Assembly: GCA_019022655.1 (NCBI GenBank)
Contig: JAFJYI010000082.1
Span: forward strand, 1,736,001 to 1,800,000
Source of the DNA: Acacia acuminata
Lineage: Eukaryota > Streptophyta > Magnoliopsida > Fabales > Fabaceae
Direction: 5' to 3'
DNA: 64,000 nucleotides
Position numbers and translations under genes: made by a program. Positions 24,093 to 36,532 of the stretch are shown in pieces. The notes under the pieces are model-generated. The model was not told where the DNA came from. It saw nothing but the letters and a program-made list of their open reading frames with translations, and did not search any database. The stretch's first letter is position 1. The number at the start of each line of letters is the position of its first letter.

Positions 24093-24572
24093 AGGTTATC
24101 AAACTCGTGAGTTTAAGTAAAAACTTCGTGACAATGAGGTAAGTTCGTATTGTGAATTGAATTGTGAACTCGTAAGAGTTTATTTCTTACCTTTAAATAG
24201 ATATTAATAATATATAATTAAATAATTAAAATATAAAAAATAACAACAATTTTATTTAAATATTTTTTAAATTCAAATAATTGAAATTAAATCCATCAAC
24301 ATTTAAAATTTATCATATTTAACAAAAACATTTCTCTAAAATTTATATTTAAAGTTGTTGAACATGATAAAATCGAAGAAGTTAACTTTAAAGGTGAATT
24401 AACATGATTTTAAGATGGAAACATAAAAACGGTAACCTCGGTATATTAACTCGTGAGTTTAACCGAGTTTACAACGATCACGAGTTTATTAGTGACTCAA
24501 CTTAATTTTATAAGCTAAAAACGTAAAAACGCTAAACTCGAAGAGTCAACTCGAGAGTCTAACAAAAATCCT
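24093..24572. mobile_element. hAT-type MITE candidate with 8-bp target duplication
   Basis: A 480-bp segment flanked by the perfect direct repeat TGTAGTCA (24085-24092 and 24573-24580), the duplication length typical of hAT elements. The ends are imperfect inverted repeats beginning AGG. Copies of ACTCGTGAGTT or close variants recur inside near both ends. No coding capacity. Confidence 0.6.
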
Positions 24573-24580
24573 TGTAGTCA

Positions 24581-25002
24581 TATATAAGCGGAGGATCTAC
24601 TTTTTAAATTATAATCTTTTCTTTAAGTAGGATAGCTTTAAAAAATCTCCAATTACTCTTCAGGACATAATTAAATAGCGGAGAATTTTCATGCCGGCCG
24701 TTTCCATAATTACACCTAAATGATATTAAGGAGATTTCACATACTATCTCCTTGCCTTCCAACTCTCTTCCTCTTCTTCGTCACTCTTCATTGCTGTGCT
24801 TTGAAAGATGATGATATGACTTACAAGAGGGATGGAGAATAAGAAAAGTGAAGAAATGAAGAAAAGAGAAAAGAAAGAAGGAAAGCCGTGTTATGTGATA
24901 AAGGAGTACAGTAAGTGACGGCAAGAGAGTGCAGGGAGATAAAAGAATGAAAAATGACACAGAAAGAGCCTAGAAATTGCTAAATTTCATAAGGACATTT
25001 GA
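24581..25002. other. intergenic, no gene seen
   Basis: AT-rich with a purine-rich tract at about 24825-24890. No supportable gene. Confidence 0.4.
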
Positions 25003-25102
25003 CACTACTACAAAAAACATCAAAAACGTCCTAAATTTGACCCATTTAACGTCTTTTTTTCTAGGGACGTTTCGTGAGGGGTAGTAAAAAAAAAATACTT
25101 TT

Positions 25103-25272
25103 GGCGACCTAAATTTAATTTAGGTCGCCTTATGTAAGACGACCTGAATTAAATTCAGGTCACCAAATGTAAGACGACCTGAATTTAATTTAGGTCGCCT
25201 AATATAAGGCGACTGAATTTAAATTTAGGTCGCATTAGTTAAGGCGACTTGAATTTAAATTCAGGTCGCCTT
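25103..25272. repeat. array of five ~27-bp palindromes
   Basis: The first unit has perfect 13-base arms starting GGCGACCTAAATT around a single central T (25103-25129). Four variants follow at intervals of about 36-40 bases, with T/C and indel changes in the arms. Confidence 0.85.
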
Positions 25273-25923
25273 TTTTTTTTTTTAAAAAAAAAAACCCACA
25301 AGGTTGGCCTCGGAAGAACAAATCAAAAATCAAATTCGAGAAATACTCTTTTTTATGTTACAAGCAAGAAATTCCAAAACCAAAGCAAGAACAAGAAAAG
25401 AACACAAAGAGAGTAATCGAAATAGAGACAACAAGGAAGATACAATGAAAAAAGAAAAAAGAAAAAAAAACCTAACAAGTAACCAATGACTCACATTCTA
25501 ATCCCCTAAAATGGAAGGAATAAGGAACAAGAATGCAAAAACGGAGTAATTTCAGATACGCAAGAGACTTGGTGTTCATAGTATTGTCTTGGAGCCACGA
25601 GGAGATTTCAGATCTGCAAAAATTGGTTCCCTCTCATATCTAAAAAATCAACAAGAGTCGAGATCTGGAAAAACACTTACTAGCGGTAGCGTTTTTGGAT
25701 GAAATCGATGGTGACTCTTGTTCCAAGTGAAGATTACGGCGTCTCGTTGCTCGGTCTCCTCGCCCGAGCGGATCGAAGAGTGTTGAAGGAGTAGGAATAG
25801 ATCGAAAGAGAAGATGGGGTGTAGAGGAGAGAAGAGGAAGGCGTATGCGGATCGAAAATGAGAAGAGGAAGGCGTACGTGGGGGAATTAAATGGTGTGCG
25901 AGAGGAGAGAAGAGATAAATGAA

Positions 25924-26221
25924 ATTAAAAAATTTCATTTTAGGCGACTTGAATTAGTATTTAGGTTGTCTAAAGTGTCAAAAAAAAAATTTAGGCGACC
26001 TAAATTAATATTTAGGTTGTCTAAAGTCTAAAAAATGATATCAATTTTCAAGATTTTTTTTGGAGACAAAAAAATCTTAAATGGTGCCAAATATTTCATT
26101 CTAGGCGACTGAATTAGTATTTAGGTTGTCTAAAGTCTCAAAAAAAATTTAGCCGACCTAAATTAATATTTAGGTTGTCTAAAAAGTCTCAAAAATGATA
26201 TCAATTTTCAAGATTTTTTTG
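25924..26221. repeat. two tandem copies of a ~140-170-bp subterminal block
   Basis: 25924-26063 and about 26095-26220 share the same order of motifs and end in the same TGATATCAATTTTCAAGA plus T-run. A short divergent spacer separates them. Confidence 0.75.
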
Positions 26222-26316
26222 TGTAGGATTCTAATCGAACATCGATGGGATTTTGAAATTCAAGAAAGAAAAATAGGTGAAAATTCCTCTTATTTTAAAA
26301 AAAATTCCCAACCATT

Positions 26317-26714
26317 GTAGGATTCTAATCAGAAACGCGGAAGCGTATCGTACCATGCGATATAGGAAAAGTTAAAACCTTCACGTTTTGATTACCTGGA
26401 AAGATGCGGTGATGATCGAAAGCCTCTCCACGAACGGTCGTCGTCCGCTCTATGATCGATCTTCCGGACTATCTCTCGAGGGGAATGAGATGGTTGTGTG
26501 GGCAACCGTTCGGATGATGAACGTCCGCCTCTAAGTTTGTTTCGATGAGAGCCTCCTTATGCGTGCGTCTCTTTTCCAAGCGAGGTGAAAGTAGGTTTAT
26601 ATGCTACTACACCCAAGACCTAACCCTAAACCACATGGGCCATAGAGTTCTTGGGCTGTAGTCTCAATTAAGCCTTATTGGGCTTAAGTGACTAAAGAGC
26701 ACATTAACCCAACA
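26317..26714 (-). repeat. 3' LTR of Copia 2
   Basis: 398 bp, direct copy of 33312-33709, starting TGTAGGATTC and ending CCCAACA on the plus strand. Confidence 0.95.
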
Positions 26715-26724
26715 ATCTCCCACT

Positions 26725-27668
26725 TGCTCTTTAAGATACAAACTTGAGTTCGTAAACCCAAGACCATGTAGCCCATAAGCCATCATCATCATCGATAATA
26801 TACCCATCCCTTGTCTCGAGCTAGCACGGGGATCTACCATTTGTCATTCATCAAGGCTCATGATAATCTACGAGAAGATTATCTAGTTCGGTGCTACTCC
26901 ACTAAAAGCCCGAACGTGATCTCCAAGAATAATGACACTTATAACGGGAATATGCATTACCCCTTTATAGAATGTCTATAACTTGATTGACTAGTTTTTA
27001 CGTAACCCAATCAATTATTTATTCCCTTGACTTTAATAGTTTCTCTAATGGATTACATCCTTGGCCGGTGTCTTCAAATCCATGTACCGAAACATATCAA
27101 GGGGACATTTCCTATAAATTCCATGTTGTTTATCTCATAAACACCGATAACCAAACAGTCTCAATCCCAAAATACCGAGTTGTTGGCCGTCATATAGATC
27201 AAACCTCACCCGTTGGTAAATCAAAGAATGAAAACTATTCGACTACCTATTTAAAATAAACTCAGGATTAAGAGCAACTACATGACTATAGTTATCTGGA
27301 GATTTGATTCCTTATGACAGAAAGAACAACCTTAATCAAATCTCTCCTTGATCCATTCAATGTAAGTATTAACTCACACCAATATTTTATAATGATTCGG
27401 ACAAAACCATTTCATAAAATATTGCAGCCTAAATAAAGTGCCCAACTTAATTTAATAGTTGTGAACCAATTCATCAATTGTGAGAACCTATGACCATGTC
27501 CTCTATGAACGTATTCATATGATCATATACTCCACAATTGATCCGGACCTTTGAGTTTGTAAACAGTACGCGAAATAAATGAAAAACACCTCATTTATTA
27601 ACATTCAGAAAAATGCAATGTCATAATGTCTTGCTCAAAAGGCACAAAATAACAAAGTGAAATAACAA
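26725..27668 (-). other. Copia 2 post-pol untranslated region
   Basis: Lies between the end of RNase H and the 3' LTR. No domain was recognised in either strand. Confidence 0.6.
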
Positions 27669-30600
27669 CTACCTAAAGCTATAGCAAATCTGGAATCCTC
27701 CTAAGACCCATAGATGAAACATGCCTCTCGAACACACGTTCAGGCAAACTCTTAGTAAAAAAGGGTCAGCAAGGTTCTCGTCTGATGCTATCTTTACTAC
27801 CAATGTATCTCCTCTTTTAATTATTTCTCGGATCAAGTGGTACTTCCTCTCTATGTGTTTTTGTCTCTTGTGACACCTTGGTTCCTTGGATTGTGCTACC
27901 GCCCCACTTTTGTTGTCACAGTAAAGTGTGATAGGACAATTAACACCTGGTATCACTTTGAAGGTCCGTTAGGAACTTCTTTAACCATGCGGCTTCCTTT
28001 GCGGCCTCGAAGCGGCTACATACTCGGCCTACGTGCGCGAGTCGAGCCACACATGATTGTTTTACACTTCTCCAACAAATGGCACCGCCATTAAGGGTGT
28101 ACACATATCCCGAGGTGGACTTTCTTGAGTCAATATCTCCTTGGAAATCGAGTCCGTATAACCAATGGTTTCAAGACTCCCACTTGAGTAGACCAACATA
28201 TAATCTCTCGTTCTCCGTAGGTACTTGAGTATATGTTTAACCGCTACCCAGTGTTTCTCTCCGGGTCGATTGGTACCGGCTTACTACTCCCCCTTTGCAT
28301 AGTAGATATCTGGTCAGTACATAGCATAGCATACATGAGACTACCTACTGCTTTGAAGCATAAGGTATCCTACTCATGTGTTCTCTCTGCTCAGGAGTTT
28401 TAGGAGATTGCTTCTTAGAGAGATGAATTCCATGCCTAAGCGTATAATTCCCCTCTTGGAATTCTCCATGCTAAACCTGGCAAGTATTTTGTCAATGTAT
28501 TTAGCCTGGGACAATGCCAAAACCCTATTCTTAGGTCTCGCAAGAGTTTAATACCAAGAATATAATTGGCTTCCCCAGGTCCTTCATATCAAAATGCTTG
28601 CTCAGCCAGGTTTTTATGCCTAACAATACTTCTGTATCATTTCCGATAAGGAGTATATCATCCACATAAAGTACCAGAAAAGATACCGCATTACCTTGGA
28701 TCCTTTTATACACACATGGCTCATCAGGACTTTTCTCAAAGCCATAAGACTCAATGGCTTGATCAAATCTGATGTTCCATGATCGGACGCTTGCTTAAGT
28801 CCATAAATGGACCTTTGCAACTTGCATACCATTTCTTCTTGCCCTTTGGCTATAAACCCTTTTGGTTGCTGCATATAGATTTCCTCTTCCAAATTTCCAT
28901 TTAGAAAAGCAGTTTTGACATCCATTTGCCAAATCTCATAATCAAGATTTCCATTTGTCAAATCTCATAATCAAGATTTGCTCAACTAAGAGAATCCGGA
29001 TGGACTTGAGCATGGCAACCGGTGAAAAAGTTTCATCATAATCCACACCTTCTTTTTGGGAGTACCCTTTCGCCACCAATCTAGCTTTGAAGGTTTCAAC
29101 CTTCCGTCCGATCCTCTCTTTCTCTTGTAAATCCACTTACACCCAATGGGTCTTACCCCTTTAGGTGCATCTACAAGAGACCAAAGCGAGTTGGTATACA
29201 TAGAATCCATTTCACGATTCATAGCCTCAAGCCATTCGAGCATCAACATCTCCTAGTGCTTCGTCATAACTCGTGGGATCACCATCTTCGCAATGATGTC
29301 ATCTGATTTGACTCACCCAACAAGAGATATCTTGCAGGTTTACGAATCAATCTCCCACTACGACTTTGTCGCACTTGATGTTGTGCATCTACAGGGGGTC
29401 CACATTTTGTGGGTTAACTATTTCTAGATGAGGACCCTCATTAAGTGGATCAACCAATTCATGATTTTGTTCTTCATTAAGTTCATCATCATGCTGAACT
29501 TCATCGGATTTTTGTCTCGGTTCTGTGTATGTTCGGGTACATTTTCCCCTCTTTGAACAACCACAGGAATAAAAGGTGGAACCGCTTAAGGTTGTGGTGA
29601 AACTTGATCTGAGACTAGCTCATCAAGAATAACCTTACTCCTAGGCTTATAATTTTTCATATAGTCCTCCTCTAAGAAAGTCGCGTGAGTGCTCACTATG
29701 ACCTTCTTTTCTTTTGGACTATAAAACAACCAACCTCTGGTTCCTTTAGGATAGCCTACAAACATGCATACTTCAGTACGCGAGTCCATCTTATCTGGTT
29801 TCTTTTTCAAGACATGTGCGGAGCACCCCAAATCCGAATATGATTCATGGTGGGCTTACACCCTTTCCACAATTCTATTGGTGTCTTTGAAATCGACTTG
29901 GACGGAGCTAAGTTCAATAGATACATAGCTGTTTCTAAGGCATATCCCCAGAATGAATAAGAAAGAGATGAATAAATGAGCATAGATCTTGTCATTTCTA
30001 AAAGGGTTCTATTTCTCCTTTCGGCAACTCCATTTCTGGGGTGTCCTTGGAGAAGATAATTGTGAAACTATCCCCTCTTTGGTCGGGTAAGACCTGAACT
30101 CTCAGAGATAGGTATTCACCCCCTCGATCGGATCGAAGAGTCTTAATTTGAACACCAAGATGTTTTTACGCCTCGGCCTTGAACTCTTGGAATTTTCCAA
30201 AAGCTTCGGACTTGTGACGCATCAAGTACACATGTCCAAATCTAGAGTAATCATCAATAAATGTGATGAAATACGATACCCACCTCGGCTTGGACATTTA
30301 TCGGTCCACATACATCGGTATGTACCAATTCAGTGAAGTGTGGCATGTTTTCCCTTGGCCTTGAAAGATCTCTTGGTCATTTTACCCTCTAAACGGGATT
30401 CACATGCGGTATCGGTTCAAAGTTCAAGGATTTTAAAATCCCACTTTTGACCAAACCTTGTATTCTGTTAGAGTTAATATGACCCAATCTCAAATGCCAA
30501 AGATAAGTTTCATTGGAAACTTTTCTTTTCTTTGATGAATTAATATGCTCAACATCTTTTAATTCAACATGATTAACTTCATAGGAACAGGACTAAGGAA

Positions 30601-31788
30601 ATAAAGACCATTAAACTTTACACGAGAACAAATAAAAGAAGATGAACTTCTTATTGGCGAGGAATTAAACTGAACTGTCAAACCATGTTTATCCAAACAA
30701 CTAACAGAAATTAAATTCCTCTTAAAATCTGGAATAAATAAACAGTCTTCTAAAACCAAAGTTTTGTAATTATCAAAAGATAAAATAACTTGTCCCACTG
30801 CTAGTGCAAACACAAGCTCCCCAGTTCCAAGCTTCAAATCTCTTTGTCCTTTACTTATAGGCAAGCTATGTTTGAACCACTGCAAAAGAGTAACAAACAT
30901 GGTTAGTGGCTCTGAATCAACGATCCATTTATCATCGTGATTCTCCACTAAACAAGCCTCAATCACATGTAAATTACCCATACCTGGTTTATTCATTTGT
31001 GGGCAATTTTTCTTCCAATGACCCTTTTGTCTGCACTTGAAGCACTTGCCTTTTGGCTGCTTCATTGCAATTGTTTTGGCAACTGGAGTACCTGATTTCT
31101 TCTTTTTCTTGTTCTTGTTCTTTCCCTTGGGTTTCCCCTTAGGTTTCACAGAACTTTCACCAACAAAAAATGCACTTCCTGCTTGACTAGAGAAGCATTC
31201 AAGCACTCTCAAGCTCGTGCATCAATTGAGTGAGGTCAAGATTCATCTTGTTCATATTATAATTCATCTTGACTTGATTGAAGTACTCAGGCAGTGATTG
31301 TAAGAGAAGGTCAACTTTTACTTCTTGTTCAAACTTGATACCATGGTCATTAGCCTTCTTGAAGTTCGCTATCATTGTTAGACAATGATCTCACACACTT
31401 CCTCCGGACATCATTTGTCTTGGTGATTGAATTCAAGACATTTTGCCTAGCGAGCTGCTAGGCGTAGCAAACATGCCATCAAGAGTCGGAGCATTGTTGC
31501 TCCACTCTCAATCATGCTCACTTGCTCTGAAGGTGATTGGCGAGGCTGGCCAAAATGTAGCAACGAACCGACACATTCGCCTTCTCCCATCTTTCCTTTC
31601 TCTTTGAAATCGAGTCGAATTGCATCGGACGCATCATCTGCGGCGCGTATTGGCATAGGGGTAGTGAGAACAAAGTTGAGCTTTTCATATTGAAGAACAA
31701 TATCCAAATTAGTTTTCCATTGTTTGTAGTTTGTACCATCCATAGGTTTTTGGCTCAAGATTGTAGCTAAAGGATTGAATGAAGACAT
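27669..31788 (-). pseudogene. Copia 2 Gag-Pol remnants, many frameshifts
   Basis: Copia polyprotein in pieces. Gag starts at 31788 (ILSQKPMDGTNYKQWK). The zinc knuckle CFKCRQKGHWKKNC lies at 31044-31003. The protease site near 30950 reads WIVDSE where the family has D-S/T-G, so the catalytic loop looks mutated. Integrase C-terminal pieces lie at 29995-29586 (FWGYALETAMYLLNLAPSKS). Reverse transcriptase pieces lie at 29249-28531, including LYVDDILLIGND. RNase H and the C-terminus lie at 27956-27669 (LYCDNKSGA, ENLADPF). Frame changes between nearly every block exclude a functional protein. A large part of RNase H around 28500-28000 is unreadable. Confidence 0.9.
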
Positions 31789-33297
31789 TTTTCGAAAATA
31801 AGGAAAAAGAAAAACACACTAATTACAAACTTATAATTAACAACAAACAGATATATCGCTAGTAGATTCTAACAACTACTATTCGTTTATTGTTTAACAA
31901 TCCATTAGTTATCTTTACAAGGCTTACGATGGGCAAGATTCTTGTAAAACTAATATTGTTAGTTTGGGCCTTCGGTTCCATTGCGAGCCTCGATGGGAGG
32001 GTTAACAATTTTACCAAAGTTGAATGTATTTAACCATTGTTTACTTTCAAAATTATCTTTAGTGTCTAAGTGTTGCCGACGATGGGCCGTACAAAAACTT
32101 TACTAAAATTTTGAAAATATTAGGGTTTAATCTAGCGAAATCCGATTATCCTTATCCGATGGGGCTTCAGCGATAACCATTTCACTAATAAACCCACAAT
32201 TGGGGCCCGTAGGTTTTAAAATCAAAAGCTTAATTTAAAACCTTCACCCATTCAATATTTTAAATTTAGAATTTTTTTTAATTTCCAAGAATTTGTTCAT
32301 TTTAGAGTATTCTTTGTCGAGATCAAAACTTTAATTGAAATCATTTGGTATCTAAAATCTAGTCATGATTGGTAGAGTGTGCTTCACATGATCATTTTAA
32401 ATAACCCACAAATTACTCTCAAATATACAATTCTCTTAGGAAATTTCCTAGATTATTTATCTAGATTTTAATTCCATAATTAATTAATCCAATTATTATT
32501 CTAGATTTTAATTTAAAATCATAATAATTGATAATTAATTTAGTGGATAACCTAAATAATCTCGCATAATAACTATCATACTAGTCGATTGAAAACATAA
32601 TAGTTATTATGCTATTATGACATGTGATTATGCAACAATATGGCATCTTTCTATTCTATATGGCATGTTATTACAAACATCATGTTAATCGTAAATATAA
32701 TTCATACAATTCAATAAAAGCATTAAATAATTAAACAAATAACTTTAATCCATGGCTTTCCTATAAAAATTTAAAAATAAAATTTACAACTTTGGAATTT
32801 CTCTTTCGTCGACCCATAGCATCTGCATCTCAAGCCCCTTTAGGGTATCTATGGGCCCAAAAGCCCAAAAACCCAATCCTTGGCTAGAAACCCTAGGACA
32901 CAAAAAGAGGAACCCTAGCCATCACTTTTGCCACGCCATCGGATCCGAAGTCATCTTCTTTGCGGTTTCTTGATCTCCAACTTTTACAGAAATTCGAAAA
33001 AATACATAGAAATTCCAAAAAAAAATAAATAAAAAACAGCAAGGAGGAAACCTAATCATATGGGATTAGCCTCCTTGTTACAAATCAAGAAATACACGAG
33101 AGAATCTAACCATGGATTAAAGCGATTAACCGATTGAAATTAAAACTAATATTAAATATGAATTATAAACGAATAACTACCATGAAATAAATAACAAATA
33201 TAGAAAAAGATGTCATATTTTCAAAAATAATTTTTGAAAAAAATCACATGAAATATAAATTAATATCAAAACTCAGTTCTTTTCCTCATCGTTATTG
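31789..33297 (-). other. Copia 2 untranslated leader
   Basis: About 1.5 kb between primer site and gag start, AT-rich, no coding frame seen. Confidence 0.6.
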
Positions 33298-33309
33298 GCT
33301 CTGATGCCA
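33298..33309 (-). other. Copia 2 primer binding site
   Basis: The minus strand reads TGGCATCAGAGC, one base different from the standard TGGTATCAGAGC complementary to initiator Met tRNA. Confidence 0.85.
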
Positions 33310-33311
33310 AT

Positions 33312-33709
33312 TGTAGGATTCTAATCAGAAACGCGGAAGCGTATCGTACCACGCGATATAGGAAAAGTTAAAATCTTCATCGTTTTGATTACCTGGAAAG
33401 ATGCAGCGATCTGAAAGCCTCTCCACGAACAATCGTCGTCCGCTCTATGATCGATCTTCCAGACTATCTCTCGAGGGGAATGAGATGGTTGTGTGGGCAA
33501 CCGTTCGGATGATGAACGTACGCCTCTAAGTTTGTTTCGATGAGAGTCTCCTTATGCGTGCGTCTCTTTTCCAAGCGAGGTGAAAGTAGGTTTATATGCT
33601 ACTACCCCCAAGACCTAACCCTAAACCGCATGGGCCATAGAGTTCTTGGGCTGTAGTCTCAATTAAGCCTTATTGGGCTTAAGTGACTAAAGAGCACATT
33701 AACCCAACA
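33312..33709 (-). repeat. 5' LTR of Copia 2
   Basis: 398 bp, with the same termini as the 3' LTR. It lies adjacent to the primer site at 33298-33309. Confidence 0.95.
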
Positions 33710-33897
33710 ACCATCTCACCAGAGTTTCCTTGGCAAGTTGGCTGGCGGCGAGAGGGATTTTTTGGGCAAGTGGTGAAGGTTGAATTTGAACTCACAACAT
33801 CGCAAAATTAAGGTGACTATATATTAAGCCGCCAAATCTTATCGACATTATTACACAATAAAGTGTATAAGTTAACTCAGCTTTGATTGCATCTGAT

Positions 33898-34285
33898 TTA
33901 CAACTCTAGCATAATTGTTCACTACATCTCATTAGTAATTAATAACTTTCTTCTAGAAAGTAATAAAACCACTCTTTTAGGTCATTCACAACTCATGTAT
34001 AGGTATTAATAACCTTCATTTAGCAAGTAACAAGACTACTCTTCTGAGTCATTCAAAACTTTTGTATAGCTATTCACTACATTTCATTAGCAACTTTTGT
34101 TTGGCATGTAAAAAGCCCATTCTTTCAGGTCATGCACAACTTTTATATACCTATTCAACACATTCATTATCCATTAACAACTTTTGTTTGGCAAGTAACA
34201 AGGCTACTCTTTCAGGTCATTCCTAACTTTTGTTTAGCTATTTACTATATTTTATTAAATATTAACAACTTTTGTACATCTACTC
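33898..34285. repeat. degenerate tandem repeat, about five units
   Basis: Units of roughly 65-90 bases share CTTT(C/T)AGGTCATTC, AACTTTTGTAT, CTATTCACTACATTTCATTA and AACTTTTGTTTGGCAAGTAA in fixed order. Length and sequence drift between units. No coding sense. Confidence 0.7.
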
Positions 34286-35127
34286 ATCATCATTACATTT
34301 CATTGAATCAGAATCTAAGTGGATTTGTATTTGTTGGTATGGGTTTCAGCGATTCAGAGGGAGTTTGTTGGCTGCCATGTCGGAGTTGGAAAACGTTGTA
34401 ACGAATCAAAATATATATAGTGTTGCTCGCTATTGAGAAAATTAATGAATCAGTGTGATGGTATGGAAGAAACTAAACAAATAAAATTACTGCTCACATT
34501 TGGAAATGATGATTGCATTGAGGGCTAATGGAGCAGCGTAGAATATGGATATAATGCATCAAACCAGAAAGTTTGAGAGAGGGAGAAAGACAGGGGACTT
34601 GAGCAATTGCGGGGATGGGTCTGATGGTGGAGGAAGATTGAGATAAATTTTTTTTTTAAATAATCATTAAAAAACAATAATATGAGGCCCACAAAATCAA
34701 AAAATAACGGAGGTTAATCTTAGTTAACATATGTAGCATTTTCACCCTATTTATGAAAAAAAAAATTATACGAATATTTATGAAAGTTAATTGGCATTTT
34801 TACACCTGAACATAAAGTATATGGTGTTAATTTGCATTCTATTTCTGCATTCATTGTTTATTTTGCACCTTAACTAATTTTAAAAGTTGTTGAAATATAA
34901 AATCTTACATACATACATACATACAAAAATATTTATTCCAGTGAAATATTTCATTTAAAAAATTTCATAGATATTTCATTAATGTGTATATACCCTAGGT
35001 ACTTATATATTAACATTATATATCTTTTAAATATATACTCTAGGTATTTATATTTTTGCAATTTGAGTTTGCATCAAATTTATGGATGGATCGAATTAGA
35101 AGTCATTGGACTCGAGGTGGAAGCTAT

Positions 35128-35168
<41 letters not shown>

Positions 35169-35870
35169 ATGAATTTAAGGATATAACCAACTTTCCTTTG
35201 TTAGAAAGGAAATGAAAGGCAGAAAACATAATGAGAGAAAACTTTCAAAAACAATAAAAAAATATTTTTCCTCGTATATGTTTCTCCTATTTCAAGAATA
35301 CTATTTTATCAGTTTTACTATGTTTAGAAATTATTCGTCTTTATTTTTATTTTTATTCGAACGAAGGGTTATCTTTTTTTTTTTTTTTTCCTTTTCAAAC
35401 AAAATTAAACCAAGATGATGACCTTATGAAGGACCTTTGAAACTCATTCAGAAAACACAAGCAAATATTGTATGACCTGAAAAAAAATGAAGATTGGGGG
35501 AAATGGAAAAACATATTGTATGAGATTTGTATAATTAAGTTGCTGAAGTTGTAACATGGTAAGAAGGGAAGAAAGATGGGGACAAATAATATGATGTAAC
35601 CTACTGGCTACTGCATGTTTTCCCCAAAAAAAAAAAACAGCATTACCAGATAATGCTAATTGCTCTGTTATTGCCGGTGGATATGTTGTAACTGATCTGT
35701 ATTATTGTTTGTGATATATTGCATGCCATTACATAATTTGTAGAGACTGTGACGTAGTTATGCAAAAAATGCAAAAGGGAATAAGTTAAAATCTCAAGTG
35801 AGTGTGGACCTAACTTAATATGGGAAGTCTTATATTGCATACGGAATTCGACTTAATAAGATTATATATG
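34286..35870. other. intergenic with simple repeats
   Basis: No gene seen. A (CATA)n run lies at about 34908-34924 and a T-run of 37 bases at 35131-35167. A roughly 30-bp scrap of the 0.78-kb repeat family lies near 34836. Confidence 0.5.
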
Positions 35871-36148
35871 GGTTAAGGTGCAATTTTCCCAAGAAGTGTC
35901 TCGCACCGGTAAGTTTTCAAAGGGCCAAAAATATTAGTAAACAATTTAAAATGGTACAGATTCACCAATATTGTTAAATTTTGTCAAACATCCAATACAT
36001 TTTACTTCAAATTAGTCTTAGTGAATTTAAAGGCCTTGATAAATTTCCACCATTTTAAATTGTTTATTGATATTTTTGCCACTTTCAAAACTTATTTGTG
36101 CTAGACGCTTGTAGAAAAAAACTTTATGATAAAATTGCACCTTAATCC
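35871..36148. mobile_element. foldback MITE 1
   Basis: 278 bp folding almost end to end. The left end GGTTAAGGTGCAATTTT pairs with the right end, and homology of the arms continues inward for over 100 bases (AAACAATTTAAAATGGT occurs in both arms). The flanks are TA-rich on both sides, so the target duplication is ambiguous. Confidence 0.75.
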
Positions 36149-36203
36149 TATATATATATATAAAGTGGGATGTCACACAAACTTAAGTTTTCAGATTTTG
36201 AAT

Positions 36204-36532
36204 GGCTAAAGTATACTTTTGGTTCCTTAACTTTATAAAATATACTTTTAGTCCTAGAATTTTAACACCATTAATTTTGCTAACGGAAAATGCAAACTCA
36301 AGTGATAACGGTGTAAAATTAATTGATGATTGTGTAATTAAATATTATTAAGCTTAAATTTAAAATATGGGTAAATTGAATAATATATAAAATTTATGTA
36401 ATTAAATGCTATTAGTCATCATTTGAGTTCATCACGTCGGTGTTTTCCATTAGCAACATTAACTGTGTTAGGATTTTAGGACCAAAAGTGTGCCTTATGT
36501 AAAACTTAAAAAACTAAAAGTATACTTTAGCT
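36204..36532. mobile_element. foldback MITE 2, MULE-like
   Basis: 329 bp with long inverted arms starting GGCTAAAGTATACTTTT / AGCTAAAGTATACTTTT. It is flanked by the perfect 10-bp direct repeat GATTTTGAAT (36194-36203 and 36533-36542). A 9-10-bp duplication and long terminal inverted repeats fit a Mutator-like MITE. Confidence 0.8.

Larger units (their letters stand above)
25003..26221. mobile_element. non-autonomous CACTA-like element
   Basis: Begins with CACTACTACAAAAAACATC at 25003, a CACTA-type terminus, followed by palindromic subterminal units on GGCGACC / GGTCGCC (25103-25270). A second block of related motifs (GGCGACTTGAATTAG and similar) fills 25943-26190 as two tandem copies. The right end (TTTTTTTGTGTAG at about 26221) is a degenerate form of the expected terminus. 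The middle has no transposase. Its reverse frame at 25938-25648 has no known domain. Confidence 0.6.
26317..33709 (-). mobile_element. Ty1/Copia LTR retrotransposon 2, complete but decayed
   Basis: A 7,393-bp element with 398-bp LTRs at 26317-26714 and 33312-33709, TG...CA termini, a primer site matching initiator Met tRNA next to the 5' LTR, a purine tract (complement of 26716-26724) beside the 3' LTR, and perfect 5-bp duplications ACCAT at 26312-26316 and 33710-33714. Coding remnants run from about 31788 to 27669. A leader of about 1.5 kb precedes gag and about 0.95 kb follows pol, both long for Copia. The LTRs differ at roughly 14 positions by eye. Confidence 0.95.

Noticed and set aside
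25103..26221. Possible CRISPR-like array (palindromic repeats with spacing)
   Set aside because: The repeats are diverged palindromes inside a transposon-like element in plant-type DNA, with no cas genes and no unique spacers of constant length.
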